In this document: in pieces, positions 52,603-61,580 of the stretch
Numbering within the stretch: position 1 is the first letter of the stretch
Layout of the letters: each line of letters starts with the position of its first letter
NCBI RefSeq assembly: GCF_004298475.1
Contig: NZ_SCRP01000016.1
Span: 1-64,000, forward strand
Reading direction: 5' to 3'
DNA length: 64,000 bases
Source of the DNA: Paraburkholderia sp.
GTDB taxonomy: Bacteria > Pseudomonadota > Gammaproteobacteria > Burkholderiales > Burkholderiaceae
Notes under the pieces: generated by a model
What the model was told of the DNA's origin: nothing
The model's database searches: none
What the model saw: only the letters and a program-made list of their open reading frames with translations
Position numbers and translations under genes: made by a program

Positions 52603-53741
52603 ACGGCGCTCGATCCCCCTCATCGATGCCCGATTTCGCCGTCCTCGGCGGCGGCCTGTGCGGGCGTCTCGTCGCGTGGCGCCTCGCGGGCGCGGGCCAT
52701 CGCGTCGCGCTCTACGAGCGCGGCGGCGCCGACGGTTCCAACTCGGCGGCCTGGGTCGCAGCCGCGATGCTCGCGCCGCTCGCGGAATCTGCCGTCGCCG
52801 AGCTGCTCGTCACCGAGCTGGGCGTCGCATCGCTCGAAACCTGGCCGCGCATTCTTGCGGAACTGCCCGAGCCGGTCTTCTTCCAGCGCAACGGCACGCT
52901 CATCGTCTGGCATCGCGCCGACCGCACCGAAGCTCCGCTTTTCGAGCGCCACATGCGTGCGAACGCGCCGCACTGGCTCGCCGACGAGCGCTTCATCGCG
53001 CTCGCGGGCGAGCAGCTCGACGCGGCGGAGCCCGCACTCGCCGGACGCTTCGGGCGCGGCTGGCTGCTGGCGGGCGACGGCCAGCTCGACAACCGCCAGG
53101 CGCTGCGCGCGCTGGCGGCGGGGCTTGCGCAGCGGGGCGTCGAAACGCACTGGAACACCGCAGTCGACGACGCCGATCCGCCGCGCGCACGCGTGACCAT
53201 CGACACGCGCGGGCTGGGCGCGAAACCCGCGCTGCCCGCGTTACGCGGCATTCGCGGCGAGGTCGTGCGCGTTCACGCGCCCGGCATCGGGCTGACGCGG
53301 CCGGTGCGCCTGCTGCATCCGCGTTACCCGATCTATGTCGCGCCGAAGCAGAACGATGTCTACGTGATCGGCGCGACCGAGATCGAGGGCGAGGACCTGT
53401 CGCCGATGAGCGTGCGCTCCGCGCTCGAACTGCTGAGCGCTGCCTATACCGTGCATCCGGCGTTCGGCGAGGCGCGCATTCTCGAACTCAACACGCAGTG
53501 CCGGCCGACCTTGCCCGATCACCTTCCCGCGCTGGTCTGGGACGGCGCGCGGACGTTGCGCGTGAACGGGCTCTACCGGCACGGCTTCATGATTGCGCCC
53601 GAAGTGGCCGACGAGGCGGTGCGGTGCGCGCAGGCGCTCATCGAGGGCCGCATTGCCGATGCCGATGCGTTCGAGGCACTGCGCCGCGAATCGCGCTGGA
53701 GTGCGATGCTGCACGCGCACGGCGCGGGCGAGCCCGATTGA
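52599..53741 (+). CDS. thiO: Glycine/D-amino acid oxidase ThiO
   Basis: FAD enzyme supplying dehydroglycine for the thiazole of thiamine. It has 380 residues from ATG 52599; MPDFAVLGGG at 52626 is an alternative start. The FAD dinucleotide fold is FAVLGGGLCGRLVAWRLAGAG. A second conserved segment GIRGEVVRVHAPG and a C-terminal NGLYRHGFMIAPEVADEAVR are typical of DAO-family ThiO. First full gene of the riboswitch-controlled operon. Confidence 0.92.
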   Translation: MNGARSPSSMPDFAVLGGGLCGRLVAWRLAGAGHRVALYERGGADGSNSAAWVAAAMLAPLAESAVAELLVTELGVASLETWPRILAELPEPVFFQRNGTLIVWHRADRTEAPLFERHMRANAPHWLADERFIALAGEQLDAAEPALAGRFGRGWLLAGDGQLDNRQALRALAAGLAQRGVETHWNTAVDDADPPRARVTIDTRGLGAKPALPALRGIRGEVVRVHAPGIGLTRPVRLLHPRYPIYVAPKQNDVYVIGATEIEGEDLSPMSVRSALELLSAAYTVHPAFGEARILELNTQCRPTLPDHLPALVWDGARTLRVNGLYRHGFMIAPEVADEAVRCAQALIEGRIADADAFEALRRESRWSAMLHAHGAGEPD

Positions 53742-53807
53742 GCCCGATTGATCCCGCATCGTCGGAGTCGGAAATACATTCAGCAATACACATTGAACAG
53801 AATCGAC

Positions 53808-54005
53808 ATGGACATAGACGTCAACCAGCAGCGGCTCACGCTGCCCGAAGGCGCGACGGTAGCCGACGCGCTCGCCGCGTACGGTGCGCGCCCGCCCTTT
53901 GCCGTGGCGGTCAACTGCGACTTCGTCCCGCGCGCGCAGCATGCCGTGCGCACGCTCCAGGCGGGCGACCGGCTCGACGTCGTGAGCCCGGTCGCGGGCG
54001 GCTGA
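53808..54005 (+). CDS. thiS: Sulfur carrier protein ThiS
   Basis: Ubiquitin-like protein whose C-terminal thiocarboxylate donates sulfur to ThiG. It has 65 residues (MDIDVNQQRLTLPEGATVAD...) and ends in VAGG, the required Gly-Gly tail. An earlier in-frame ATG is rejected because it adds non-conserved residues. It sits between thiO and thiG. Confidence 0.95.
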   Translation: MDIDVNQQRLTLPEGATVADALAAYGARPPFAVAVNCDFVPRAQHAVRTLQAGDRLDVVSPVAGG

Positions 54006-54074
54006 CCGGGCGCCGAACATATCGAAGCACATCCCGATACATCCAATAAATCAGACTCCAGGAATCCCATCTCC

Positions 54075-54890
54075 ATGACCACCACTCTTCCGACCGACAA
54101 AGCGCTCACGCTGTACGGCGAAACCTTTGCAAGCCGCGTGCTGCTCGGCACGTCGCGCTATCCGTCGCTGCAGTCGCTCTCCGATTCGATCGATGCTGCG
54201 CGCCCCGGCATGGTCACCATCGCGCTGCGCCGCCAGTTGGCCAACGGCGCGACCACCAACGGCTTCTTCGATCTGCTCAAGCGCCACGGCGTGCCGCTCC
54301 TGCCGAATACGGCGGGCTGCTATACCGTCGACGAGGCGGTGACCACCGCGCACATGGCGCGCGAAATCTTCGAAACCGACTGGATCAAGCTCGAAGTGAT
54401 CGGCGACGATTACACGCTGCAGCCCGATATGGTCGCCTCGATCGAAGCGGCCTCGCGGCTCGTCCGTGACGGCTTCAAGGTGCTGCCGTATTGCACCGAA
54501 GACCTCGTGATGGGCCGCCGCCTGCTCGATGCGGGCTGCGAGGCGCTGATGCCGTGGGGCGCGCCGATCGGCACCGGCAAGGGCGTGATCAATCCGTACG
54601 GTCTGCGCGTGCTGCGCGAGCGCCTGCCGGATGTGCCGCTCATCGTCGATGCGGGGCTCGGCGTGCCGTCGCATGCGGCGCAGGTGATGGAGTGGGGTTT
54701 CGACGGCGTGCTGCTCAACACGGCGGTGTCGCAGGCCACGCATCCCGACGCGATGGCGCGCGCGTTCGCGCTCGGCGTCGAGGCGGGCCGCGCCGCGTAT
54801 CTCGCCGGGCCGATGGCCGAGCGCGAGGCGGCGGTTGCGAGTACGCCGGTCGTCGGCATGCCGTTCTGGAACCAGGACGGAGGCAAGTGA
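54075..54890 (+). CDS. thiG: Thiazole synthase
   Basis: Forms the thiamine thiazole phosphate from DXP, dehydroglycine and ThiS thiocarboxylate. It has 271 residues. The start region LYGETFASRVLLGTSRYPS, the active-site lysine segment DWIKLEVIGDDYTLQPD and the phosphate-binding PWGAPIGTGKGV are present. The stop overlaps thiE by one base (TGATG). Confidence 0.97.
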   Translation: MTTTLPTDKALTLYGETFASRVLLGTSRYPSLQSLSDSIDAARPGMVTIALRRQLANGATTNGFFDLLKRHGVPLLPNTAGCYTVDEAVTTAHMAREIFETDWIKLEVIGDDYTLQPDMVASIEAASRLVRDGFKVLPYCTEDLVMGRRLLDAGCEALMPWGAPIGTGKGVINPYGLRVLRERLPDVPLIVDAGLGVPSHAAQVMEWGFDGVLLNTAVSQATHPDAMARAFALGVEAGRAAYLAGPMAEREAAVASTPVVGMPFWNQDGGK

Positions 54891-56002
54891 TGACCGAAAC
54901 CTTGCGACTGCAGGCGCGCGAACTCTTCTGGCCGCCCGCCGACGGCCTGACGGCCACGACCGAGCGCATCCGTTCGCGCCTCGGCGACTGGCCGCCCACC
55001 CACGCGCCGTGGCGCATCTGCCTGACGCCGCCCAACTCGCCGCCGGACGCGCCGAACGGCGGCGATCTGATCGTCGTGACCGACGCCGCGCCGCACCTGG
55101 CGAACATCGCGCGCTGGATGCTCGACGGCGCGGGCGTGATCGAAGCCGCACCTGGCCGTGCGACGCTGCATCTCGGCGGCGAGCGCTATCCGCTCGAAGG
55201 CGAACTCGCCGAAGACTGGATCCCCGCGCTGGCGGCGTTCCTCGACTGCGGTTTCGATCCGCACGATGCGCTCGTGCTGGCGCTCGCCTGGCGTGACGGC
55301 GACGAAGCGCGCGAAGATGCCTGGCCCGTCGACTTCTCGCGCTTTCCGCGCGTGCCGGGGTTGCCCGACGCGCCGGCGCAGCCTTTTGCGCCGTGCCCCG
55401 AAAGGCTCGGCATCTATCCGGTGCTGCCGACGGCCGACTGGGTCGAACGCGTGCTCGACTACGGCGCGAGGACCGTCCAATTGCGCAGCAAGCAGCCGAA
55501 GTCGCCGGAATTGATGCGTGAAATAGAACGCTGTGTCGCGGCAGGGCGCAAGCATGCCGATGCCCGCGTGTTCATCAACGACCACTGGCGCGAGGCGCTG
55601 GCGGCAGGCGCCTATGGCGTGCACCTCGGCCAGGAGGATCTGCGCGATGCGGATCTCGGCGCGCTGGCGGCGGCGGGCGTGCGCCTCGGCCTGTCGACGC
55701 ACGGTTACTACGAAATGCTGATCGCGATGCATTTCCGCCCGAGCTACGTCGCGCTCGGCGCGGTATTCCCCACGACGACCAAGGTCATGCCGACCGCGCC
55801 GCAGGGCCTCGCGCGCCTTGTGCGCTACGTGAAGCTGCTGAACGGCGTTGCGCCGCTGGTGGCGATCGGCGGCATCGACGGCGCGGTGCTGCCGCAGGTG
55901 CTCGCGACGGGGGTGGGCAGCGCGGCGGTTGTGCGTGCCGTCACCGAGGCGGCCGATCCGGCTGTGGCGGTCGCTGCGCTGCAAAACGCGTTTACGCAAT
56001 AA
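54890..56002 (+). CDS. thiE: Thiamine-phosphate synthase with an extra N-terminal domain
   Basis: Joins HMP-PP and thiazole phosphate to thiamine phosphate. It has 370 residues, well above the usual 210-220. The ThiE barrel occupies about residues 180-370, with TVQLRSKQ, FINDHWREALAAGAYGVHLGQ, LSTHGYYEM, GAVFPTTTKV and VAIGGIDG. Residues 1-175 form an additional domain; its end (LAALAFLD-like, DCGFDPHDALVLALAW) recalls the C-terminus of ThiD but no kinase motifs are visible. It overlaps thiG by one base. Confidence 0.92.
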   Translation: MTETLRLQARELFWPPADGLTATTERIRSRLGDWPPTHAPWRICLTPPNSPPDAPNGGDLIVVTDAAPHLANIARWMLDGAGVIEAAPGRATLHLGGERYPLEGELAEDWIPALAAFLDCGFDPHDALVLALAWRDGDEAREDAWPVDFSRFPRVPGLPDAPAQPFAPCPERLGIYPVLPTADWVERVLDYGARTVQLRSKQPKSPELMREIERCVAAGRKHADARVFINDHWREALAAGAYGVHLGQEDLRDADLGALAAAGVRLGLSTHGYYEMLIAMHFRPSYVALGAVFPTTTKVMPTAPQGLARLVRYVKLLNGVAPLVAIGGIDGAVLPQVLATGVGSAAVVRAVTEAADPAVAVAALQNAFTQ

Positions 56003-56133
56003 TGCCCCTTCGACCGGACGGCGGAGCCGCACTTATATGCGCCGCTGGTCAAGGGGGCCGGTGTGTGTTGTTTTGTGGTGACCGGCCGACGTTCGGGACG
56101 GGGCGCATCACGGCATTTTTTGAATGATGGCCC

Positions 56134-56139
56134 TATAAT
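56134..56139 (+). promoter_or_regulatory. Candidate -10 box of the mla operon
   Basis: TATAAT, a perfect -10 match, lies 21 bp before the mlaF start. No convincing -35 is found at the proper distance, so the promoter may rely on an activator or an extended element. Confidence 0.5.
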
Positions 56140-56159
56140 CCCGCCTTCGTGTAAATGCA

Positions 56160-56993
56160 TTGTCAGCCTACGTGCCATCATCCTCTGAGACCCTGTTGGA
56201 GCTGCGCGACGTCGATTTCGGCTATGGCGACCGGCTCGTCCTGTCCGGCCTGAACATGCGCTTTGGGCGCGGCCAGGTGGTGGCGGTCATGGGTGGCTCG
56301 GGCGGCGGCAAGACCACGGTGCTGCGCCTGATCGGCGGCCTCGTGCGCGCACAGCGCGGCCAGGTGCTGTTCCATGGCGAGGATGTCGGCGCACAGTCGC
56401 GCGAAGGCCTTTACGTGCTGCGCCGCAAGATGGGCATGCTGTTCCAGTTCGGCGCGCTCTTCACCGACATGTCCGTGTTCGAAAACGTCGCCTTTGCGCT
56501 GCGCGAGCACACCGATCTCCCCGAAGAACTGATTCGCGACCTCGTGCTCATGAAGCTCAACGCGGTCGGGCTGCGCGGCGCACGCGACCTCGCGCCCTCG
56601 GAGATCTCGGGCGGCATGGCGCGGCGCGTCGCGCTCGCGCGCGCCATCGCGCTCGACCCGGAACTCATGATGTACGACGAGCCCTTCGCGGGGCTCGATC
56701 CGATTTCGCTCGGCATCACGGCCAATCTGATCCGCACGCTCAACGACGCGCTCGGCGCGACGTCCATCCTCGTCTCGCACGACGTGCCCGAGTCGTTCGC
56801 CATCGCCGATTACGTCTACTTCCTCGCCAACGGCAAGGTGCATGCACAGGGCACACCCGCCGAACTGCGCGCCTCGACCGACCCGACCGTGCGCCAGTTC
56901 ATCGACGGCGCACCCGACGGTCCGTTCCATTTTCACTACCCGGCGAACGTGCCGCTTCCGGCGGACTTCGGCATTCGCGGAGATCGCACATGA
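56160..56993 (+). CDS. mlaF: Phospholipid ABC transporter ATP-binding protein MlaF
   Basis: ATPase of the Mla system that moves phospholipids between the membranes to keep the outer leaflet asymmetric. It has 277 residues. Walker A GGSGGGKTT, signature ISGGMARRVALARA and Walker B MMYDEPFAGLDP are present. A TTG start at 56160 is used; GTG 56172 is possible. It overlaps mlaE by 4 bp. Confidence 0.95.
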   Translation: MSAYVPSSSETLLELRDVDFGYGDRLVLSGLNMRFGRGQVVAVMGGSGGGKTTVLRLIGGLVRAQRGQVLFHGEDVGAQSREGLYVLRRKMGMLFQFGALFTDMSVFENVAFALREHTDLPEELIRDLVLMKLNAVGLRGARDLAPSEISGGMARRVALARAIALDPELMMYDEPFAGLDPISLGITANLIRTLNDALGATSILVSHDVPESFAIADYVYFLANGKVHAQGTPAELRASTDPTVRQFIDGAPDGPFHFHYPANVPLPADFGIRGDRT

Positions 56994-57766
56994 CCGGCGC
57001 AATCAGCCTGCTCGGGCGCACGGTGATCGAGACGATCACACGCGCGGGGCATGCGGCACGATTCTTCGTGCGCCTCGTGCTGGAATTTTTCCCGCTTCTG
57101 CGCCGCCCGCGCCTTGTCACGAAGCAGATCCACTTCGTCGGTAATTATTCGCTGTTGATCATTGCCGTCTCGGGGCTCTTCGTCGGTTTCGTGCTCGGCC
57201 TGCAGGGCTACTACACGCTGAACCGCTACGGGTCCGAGCAGGCGCTCGGCCTGCTCGTCGCGCTGTCGCTCGTGCGCGAACTCGGGCCGGTCGTCACGGC
57301 GCTCCTGTTCGCGGGGCGCGCGGGCACGTCGCTCACCGCCGAAATCGGCCTCATGAAGGCCGGCGAGCAGCTCACCGCCATGGAGATGATGGCCGTCGAT
57401 CCGGTGCGCGTCGTGATCGCCCCGCGCATGTGGGCCGGCGTGGTCGCCATGCCGATCCTCGCAGCGATCTTCAGCGCGGTCGGCATCCTCGGCGGCTATG
57501 TGGTTGGCGTGGTGCTGATCGGCGTCGATGCAGGCGCGTTCTGGTCGCAGATGCAAGGCGGCGTGGACGTCTGGGCCGATGTGGGCAATGGCGTGGTCAA
57601 GAGCATCGTGTTCGGCTTCGCCGTGACGTTCACCGCGCTCTACCAGGGCTACGAGGCGAAGCCGACGCCCGAAGGCGTCTCGCGTGCGACCACGAAGACG
57701 GTCGTGTACGCGTCGCTCGCGGTGCTCGGCCTCGACTTCCTGCTCACTGCCCTGATGTTTAGCTAG
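56990..57766 (+). CDS. mlaE: Phospholipid ABC transporter permease MlaE
   Basis: Inner membrane permease of the Mla complex. It has 258 residues with about five to six transmembrane segments and the family motifs LVRELGPVVTALLFAGRAGTS and AEIGLMKAGEQLTAMEMM. It overlaps mlaF and precedes mlaD. Confidence 0.96.
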   Translation: MTGAISLLGRTVIETITRAGHAARFFVRLVLEFFPLLRRPRLVTKQIHFVGNYSLLIIAVSGLFVGFVLGLQGYYTLNRYGSEQALGLLVALSLVRELGPVVTALLFAGRAGTSLTAEIGLMKAGEQLTAMEMMAVDPVRVVIAPRMWAGVVAMPILAAIFSAVGILGGYVVGVVLIGVDAGAFWSQMQGGVDVWADVGNGVVKSIVFGFAVTFTALYQGYEAKPTPEGVSRATTKTVVYASLAVLGLDFLLTALMFS

Positions 57767-57811
57767 GCCGGGCCGCAGGTCCGCTCGCCGCCGCAATGGA
57801 TTCTGATTGGG

Positions 57812-58363
57812 ATGACGATGAAAAAGAATGCTCTCGATTTCTGGGTCGGGCTGTTCGTGGTGCTGGGCTTCGTCGCGCTGCTGTTTCTCGCGCTGAAGGC
57901 CGGCAACATGAGCTCGCTGTCGTTCCAGTCGACTTACCCGGTAAAGCTCAAGTTCGACAACATCGGCAGCCTCAAGCCGCGCGCGCCGGTGCGCAGCGCG
58001 GGCGTGACGGTGGGCCGCGTCGCGTCGATCGGCTTCGACGCGAACACCTACCAGGCGCTGGTGACGATCAACATCGACCAGCAGTACCAGTTTCCGAAGG
58101 ACACGTCCGCGAAGATCCTGACCGCCGGGTTGCTCGGCGAACAGTACATCGGCCTCGAGCCGGGCGGCGATTCCGAAATGCTCAAGGCGGGCGACACCAT
58201 CGCGATGACGCAGTCCGCGATCGTGCTCGAAAATCTCATCGGCCAGTTCCTGTACAGCAAGGCGGCCGATTCGGGGGCAAACAAGCCGGCGGGCGGCGCA
58301 GGTGCTGCACCGGCACCGGCTTCGGCTCCCGCGGCAGCAGGCTCGGACACGGCTGGCAAGTAA
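57812..58363 (+). CDS. mlaD: Phospholipid transport MCE-domain protein MlaD
   Basis: Hexameric MCE protein anchored in the inner membrane that receives lipid from MlaC. It has 183 residues: one N-terminal transmembrane segment (DFWVGLFVVLGFVALLFLAL), an MCE domain with PVRSAGVTVGRVASI and LLGEQYIGLEPGG, and an Ala/Pro-rich C-terminal tail. The MTMKKN start has two nearby ATGs. Confidence 0.96.
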   Translation: MTMKKNALDFWVGLFVVLGFVALLFLALKAGNMSSLSFQSTYPVKLKFDNIGSLKPRAPVRSAGVTVGRVASIGFDANTYQALVTINIDQQYQFPKDTSAKILTAGLLGEQYIGLEPGGDSEMLKAGDTIAMTQSAIVLENLIGQFLYSKAADSGANKPAGGAGAAPAPASAPAAAGSDTAGK

Positions 58364-58373
58364 GGGGGTAAAA

Positions 58374-59309
58374 ATGACCACGATGCGCATGCGCGCCGCG
58401 GCAATAGGGGTTGCGGCAATGACGATGGCGGGTTGCGCGACAGTGCAGACGCCGTCGAAGGACGATCCGTGGGAAGGCTTCAACCGCACGGTCTTCACAT
58501 TCAACGACAAGGTCGACCAATACGCGCTCAAGCCGGCCGCGAAGGGCTACGTGAAGGTGACGCCGCAGCCGGTGCGCACCAGCGTCACGAGCTTCTTCTC
58601 GAATATCGGCGACGTCTACAACGCGGCGAACAACCTGCTGCAGCTGAAGATCGCCGACGGCGTCTCGGACATCATGCGGGTCGTGATCAACACGGTCTTC
58701 GGCGTCGGCGGCCTGTTCGACGTGGCGACGCTCGCGAAGCTGCCCAAGCACAACCAGGATCTGGGTCTCACGCTCGGCCACTATGGCGTGCCGGCCGGTC
58801 CGTACCTCGTGCTGCCGCTGCTCGGGCCGAGCACGGTGCGCGACGGCATCGGCTCAGCGGGCAACTATTTCATCAACCCGCTCAGCTACGTCGATCCCGC
58901 AGCGCTCAGCTGGGGGCTGTACGGTCTGAACGTCGTCAGCACGCGGGCGAATCTGCTCGGCGCGAGCGAGCTGCTCGAAGGCGCCGCGATCGACAAGTAT
59001 TCGTTCGTGCGCAATACCTACCTGCAGCGTCGCCAATATCTGCTGTCGGACGGCAAGGCGGGCGCATCGTCGTCGAATCTGCCGGACTACGGCGAAGCAC
59101 CGCCGCCGAACTACGACCAGGGCGATCAGGGTGCGGCGGCTCCGGCTGGCGCCTCGGCGCCCGCGGTTCCCGCCGGCGGTCAGGCGCCGGGTGGAGCGCC
59201 GGGCGCCGCGGCTCCGGAAGGCGCCTCGGGCCCCGGCTCGACGACGGTTCCGGCCGATCAGATGATTCCGCCCGCGCGCTTCGGCTACCCGGCATTGCGC
59301 TTGCGCTGA
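58374..59309 (+). CDS. mlaA: Outer membrane lipoprotein MlaA (VacJ)
   Basis: Removes misplaced phospholipids from the outer leaflet, working with porins and MlaC. It has 311 residues. A signal peptide ends in the lipobox MAGC at residues 19-21 or so, followed by DPWEGFNRTVFTFNDKVD, the VacJ hallmark, and GVPAGPYLVLPLLGPSTVRDG. The last 75 residues are Pro/Ala/Gly-rich. AAGGGGG lies upstream. In E. coli this gene is elsewhere; here it sits within the mla operon. Confidence 0.95.
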   Translation: MTTMRMRAAAIGVAAMTMAGCATVQTPSKDDPWEGFNRTVFTFNDKVDQYALKPAAKGYVKVTPQPVRTSVTSFFSNIGDVYNAANNLLQLKIADGVSDIMRVVINTVFGVGGLFDVATLAKLPKHNQDLGLTLGHYGVPAGPYLVLPLLGPSTVRDGIGSAGNYFINPLSYVDPAALSWGLYGLNVVSTRANLLGASELLEGAAIDKYSFVRNTYLQRRQYLLSDGKAGASSSNLPDYGEAPPPNYDQGDQGAAAPAGASAPAVPAGGQAPGGAPGAAAPEGASGPGSTTVPADQMIPPARFGYPALRLR

Positions 59310-59471
59310 TGTATTGCCATGTATTGGCACACCGGCTGTGCGGCGTTGTCTGACGTAACAGCCGGAAACGCTTGTCGCACAATCGTCGCAGTTTAAGGCT
59401 GGAGCGCGCTTGAACTCGCGTGATATCGTTGGCTCCACCGGGGGCTTCCTCCCCAACTTGCAGGATTCGAT

Positions 59472-60107
59472 ATGAAAAAATTCTTTCTGTTTGCGCTTTT
59501 TGCAGCATTTTTTGCGACGGCCGGCGCGGCGTCGGCATCGGCCCAGGCGGTGGACACCAGCAATCCGGACGCGATGGTCAAGACCATCACGCAGCAGGTG
59601 ATGGACCAGATCCGCGGCGACAAGTCGATCCAGTCGGGCGACATCACGAAGATCACGCAGCTTGTCGACCAGAAGATCCTGCCGTACATGGACTTCCGCC
59701 GCACGACGCAGCTCGCGATGGGCCGTAACTGGCGCACCGCGACGCCCGAGCAGCAGGCTCAGGTCATCGACCAGTTCAAGATGCTGCTGATTCGCACGTA
59801 CTCGGGCGCGCTCGCTCAGGTGCGCGACCAGCAGATCCAGTACAAGCCGTTCCGCGCGAATCCGGACGATACCGATGTGGTCGTGCGTTCGACCGTGCTG
59901 AACAACGGCCAGACGATCGAGCTTGACTACCGCCTCTACAAGACGCCGCAGGGCTGGCGCGTGTACGACATCAACGTGCTCGGCGCATGGCTGATCCAGG
60001 CTTACCAGCAGCAGTTCCAGGAAAAGATCCAGCAGGGCGGCGTGGACGGACTGATCCAGTTCCTCACGCAGCGCAACCAGCAGCTCGCCGCAGGCAAGAA
60101 CTCGTGA
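59472..60107 (+). CDS. mlaC: Periplasmic phospholipid-binding protein MlaC
   Basis: Carries phospholipids between MlaA and MlaD. It has 211 residues. A signal peptide is MKKFFLFALFAAFFATAGA... cleaved near SAQA. The mature part has KITQLVDQKILPYMDFRRTTQLAMGRNW and the conserved YDINVLGAWLIQAYQQQF. It overlaps mlaB by 4 bp (GTGA). Confidence 0.96.
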   Translation: MKKFFLFALFAAFFATAGAASASAQAVDTSNPDAMVKTITQQVMDQIRGDKSIQSGDITKITQLVDQKILPYMDFRRTTQLAMGRNWRTATPEQQAQVIDQFKMLLIRTYSGALAQVRDQQIQYKPFRANPDDTDVVVRSTVLNNGQTIELDYRLYKTPQGWRVYDINVLGAWLIQAYQQQFQEKIQQGGVDGLIQFLTQRNQQLAAGKNS

Positions 60108-60376
60108 GCGCAAGTTTCGACGCGGGCGTCAATCTGACTCACGCGAGCGCCAACAGCGTGCTTTCGGCGGGCCTCGCGCGGATCGCGGCGGGCGCGACCG
60201 CCGTCGATTGCGCGCAACTCTCGCAGTTCGATTCGTCGGCGCTTGCCGTGCTGATCGCCTGGCAGCGCGCCGCGCGGGCGCGCGGCGCCGCGCTCGACGT
60301 CCTCAACCTCCCGCCCAAGCTCGCGAGCCTCGCGCAAGCTTACGGCGTCGATCCGCTCCTGAACGAGCGGCACTGA
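60104..60376 (+). CDS. mlaB: STAS-domain protein MlaB
   Basis: Cytoplasmic STAS protein that stabilises MlaF in the Mla complex. It has 90 residues from GTG 60104. The STAS core is visible: AVDCAQLSQFDSSALAVLIAWQRAAR. Last gene of the operon. Confidence 0.9.
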   Translation: MSASFDAGVNLTHASANSVLSAGLARIAAGATAVDCAQLSQFDSSALAVLIAWQRAARARGAALDVLNLPPKLASLAQAYGVDPLLNERH

Positions 60377-60392
60377 CGCACGCGTGACGCGC

Positions 60393-60444
60393 GCGGCGGA
60401 CCGCCGGCCACGGCAACACAGGGTCCGCCGCCGCTTTGCCTTTC
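60393..60444 (+). terminator. Hairpin after the mla operon
   Basis: A perfect 10-bp stem, GCGGCGGACC at 60393-60402 with GGTCCGCCGC at 60422-60431, 19-nt loop, followed by a modest T-rich stretch (TTTGCCTTT). Confidence 0.6.
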
Positions 60445-60478
60445 GGGCCAGCCGGGCTGTCCGACTTTCGCCCCGGCC

Positions 60479-60505
60479 TTTCACCCCCGCCTTTTGCCCT
60501 ATAAT
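60479..60505 (+). promoter_or_regulatory. Promoter upstream of the ABC-2 transporter genes
   Basis: TTTCAC at 60479-60484 and TATAAT at 60500-60505 with a 15-bp spacer. The -10 is perfect, the spacing short. The gap after it has no supported gene. Confidence 0.5.
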
Positions 60506-60653
60506 CAAACGTTTTTTGGGATTTGCCGCCGGGCGTTCGACGCTGCGGACGGCAACGCGATCACAACACAGGCTGTCCCCGAATTCCGGATTTTCCCCGC
60601 AGCATTGATGTACTTTTCGGCCGCACCGGCATGAGACGGGCGGCGCTCAAGTC

Positions 60654-61580
60654 ATGCCAGCCATCGATTTTCGTAACGTCAAGAAGAGCTACAAGGCGCT
60701 TCAGGCGCTCAAAGGCGTCACTTTCACGGTCGAAGAAGGCGAGTTCTTCGGGCTGCTCGGCCCGAACGGCGCGGGCAAGACGACGCTCATCAGCATTCTT
60801 GCGGGACTCGCGCGCGCCGACGAAGGCTCGATCGACGTGCGCGGCCACGACGTGGTCCACGATTACCGCAACGCGCGCCGCAATCTCGGCGTCGTGCCGC
60901 AGGAACTCGTGTTCGATCCCTTCTTCACGGTTCGCGAGACGCTGCGCATCCAGTCCGGCTACTTCGGCTTGCGCAATAACGACGCGTGGATCGACGAGAT
61001 CATGGCGAACCTCGATCTCACCGAAAAGGCGGACGTCAACATGCGTGCGCTCTCGGGCGGCATGAAGCGCCGCGTGCTGGTTGCGCAGGCGCTCGTGCAC
61101 CGTCCGCCCGTGATCGTGCTCGACGAGCCGACTGCCGGCGTGGACGTCGAGCTGCGCCAGACGCTCTGGAAATTCATCTCGCGCCTGAACCGCGAGGGCC
61201 ACACGATCGTGCTGACCACGCACTACCTGGAAGAAGCGCAGGCACTGTGCGACCGCATTGCGATGCTGCGTCGCGGCGAGGTGGTCGCGCTCGAGCGCAC
61301 CTGCACGCTGTTGCGGCGCTTCGCGGGCATGCAGCTGTTCGTGCGTTTTTCCGCGGGCGTGCTGCCTGCCGAGCTGCGCGCGCTCGAAGTCGATCCGTCG
61401 AACGTCAACGCGCGCGAGCATCTGCTGCGTCTTGCGGGCTACGAAGACGTCGAGCGGATTCTCGCGCTGTGCCGCGAGAACGGCTGCACGCTCGATGAAA
61501 TCGAAGTGCGCAAGGCCGATCTGGAGGATGTTTTCGTGCAGATGATGAGCGCGCCGGAAGCCATCGAGGGGCTCGCATGA
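60654..61580 (+). CDS. ABC transporter ATP-binding protein (YadG type)
   Basis: ATPase of an ABC-2 export system paired with the next gene. It has 308 residues. Walker A GPNGAGKTTL, signature LSGGMKRRVLVAQ and Walker B PVIVLDEPTAGVD are present. It overlaps its permease by 4 bp. Substrate is unknown; the E. coli pair YadGH is also uncharacterised. Confidence 0.92.
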   Translation: MPAIDFRNVKKSYKALQALKGVTFTVEEGEFFGLLGPNGAGKTTLISILAGLARADEGSIDVRGHDVVHDYRNARRNLGVVPQELVFDPFFTVRETLRIQSGYFGLRNNDAWIDEIMANLDLTEKADVNMRALSGGMKRRVLVAQALVHRPPVIVLDEPTAGVDVELRQTLWKFISRLNREGHTIVLTTHYLEEAQALCDRIAMLRRGEVVALERTCTLLRRFAGMQLFVRFSAGVLPAELRALEVDPSNVNAREHLLRLAGYEDVERILALCRENGCTLDEIEVRKADLEDVFVQMMSAPEAIEGLA

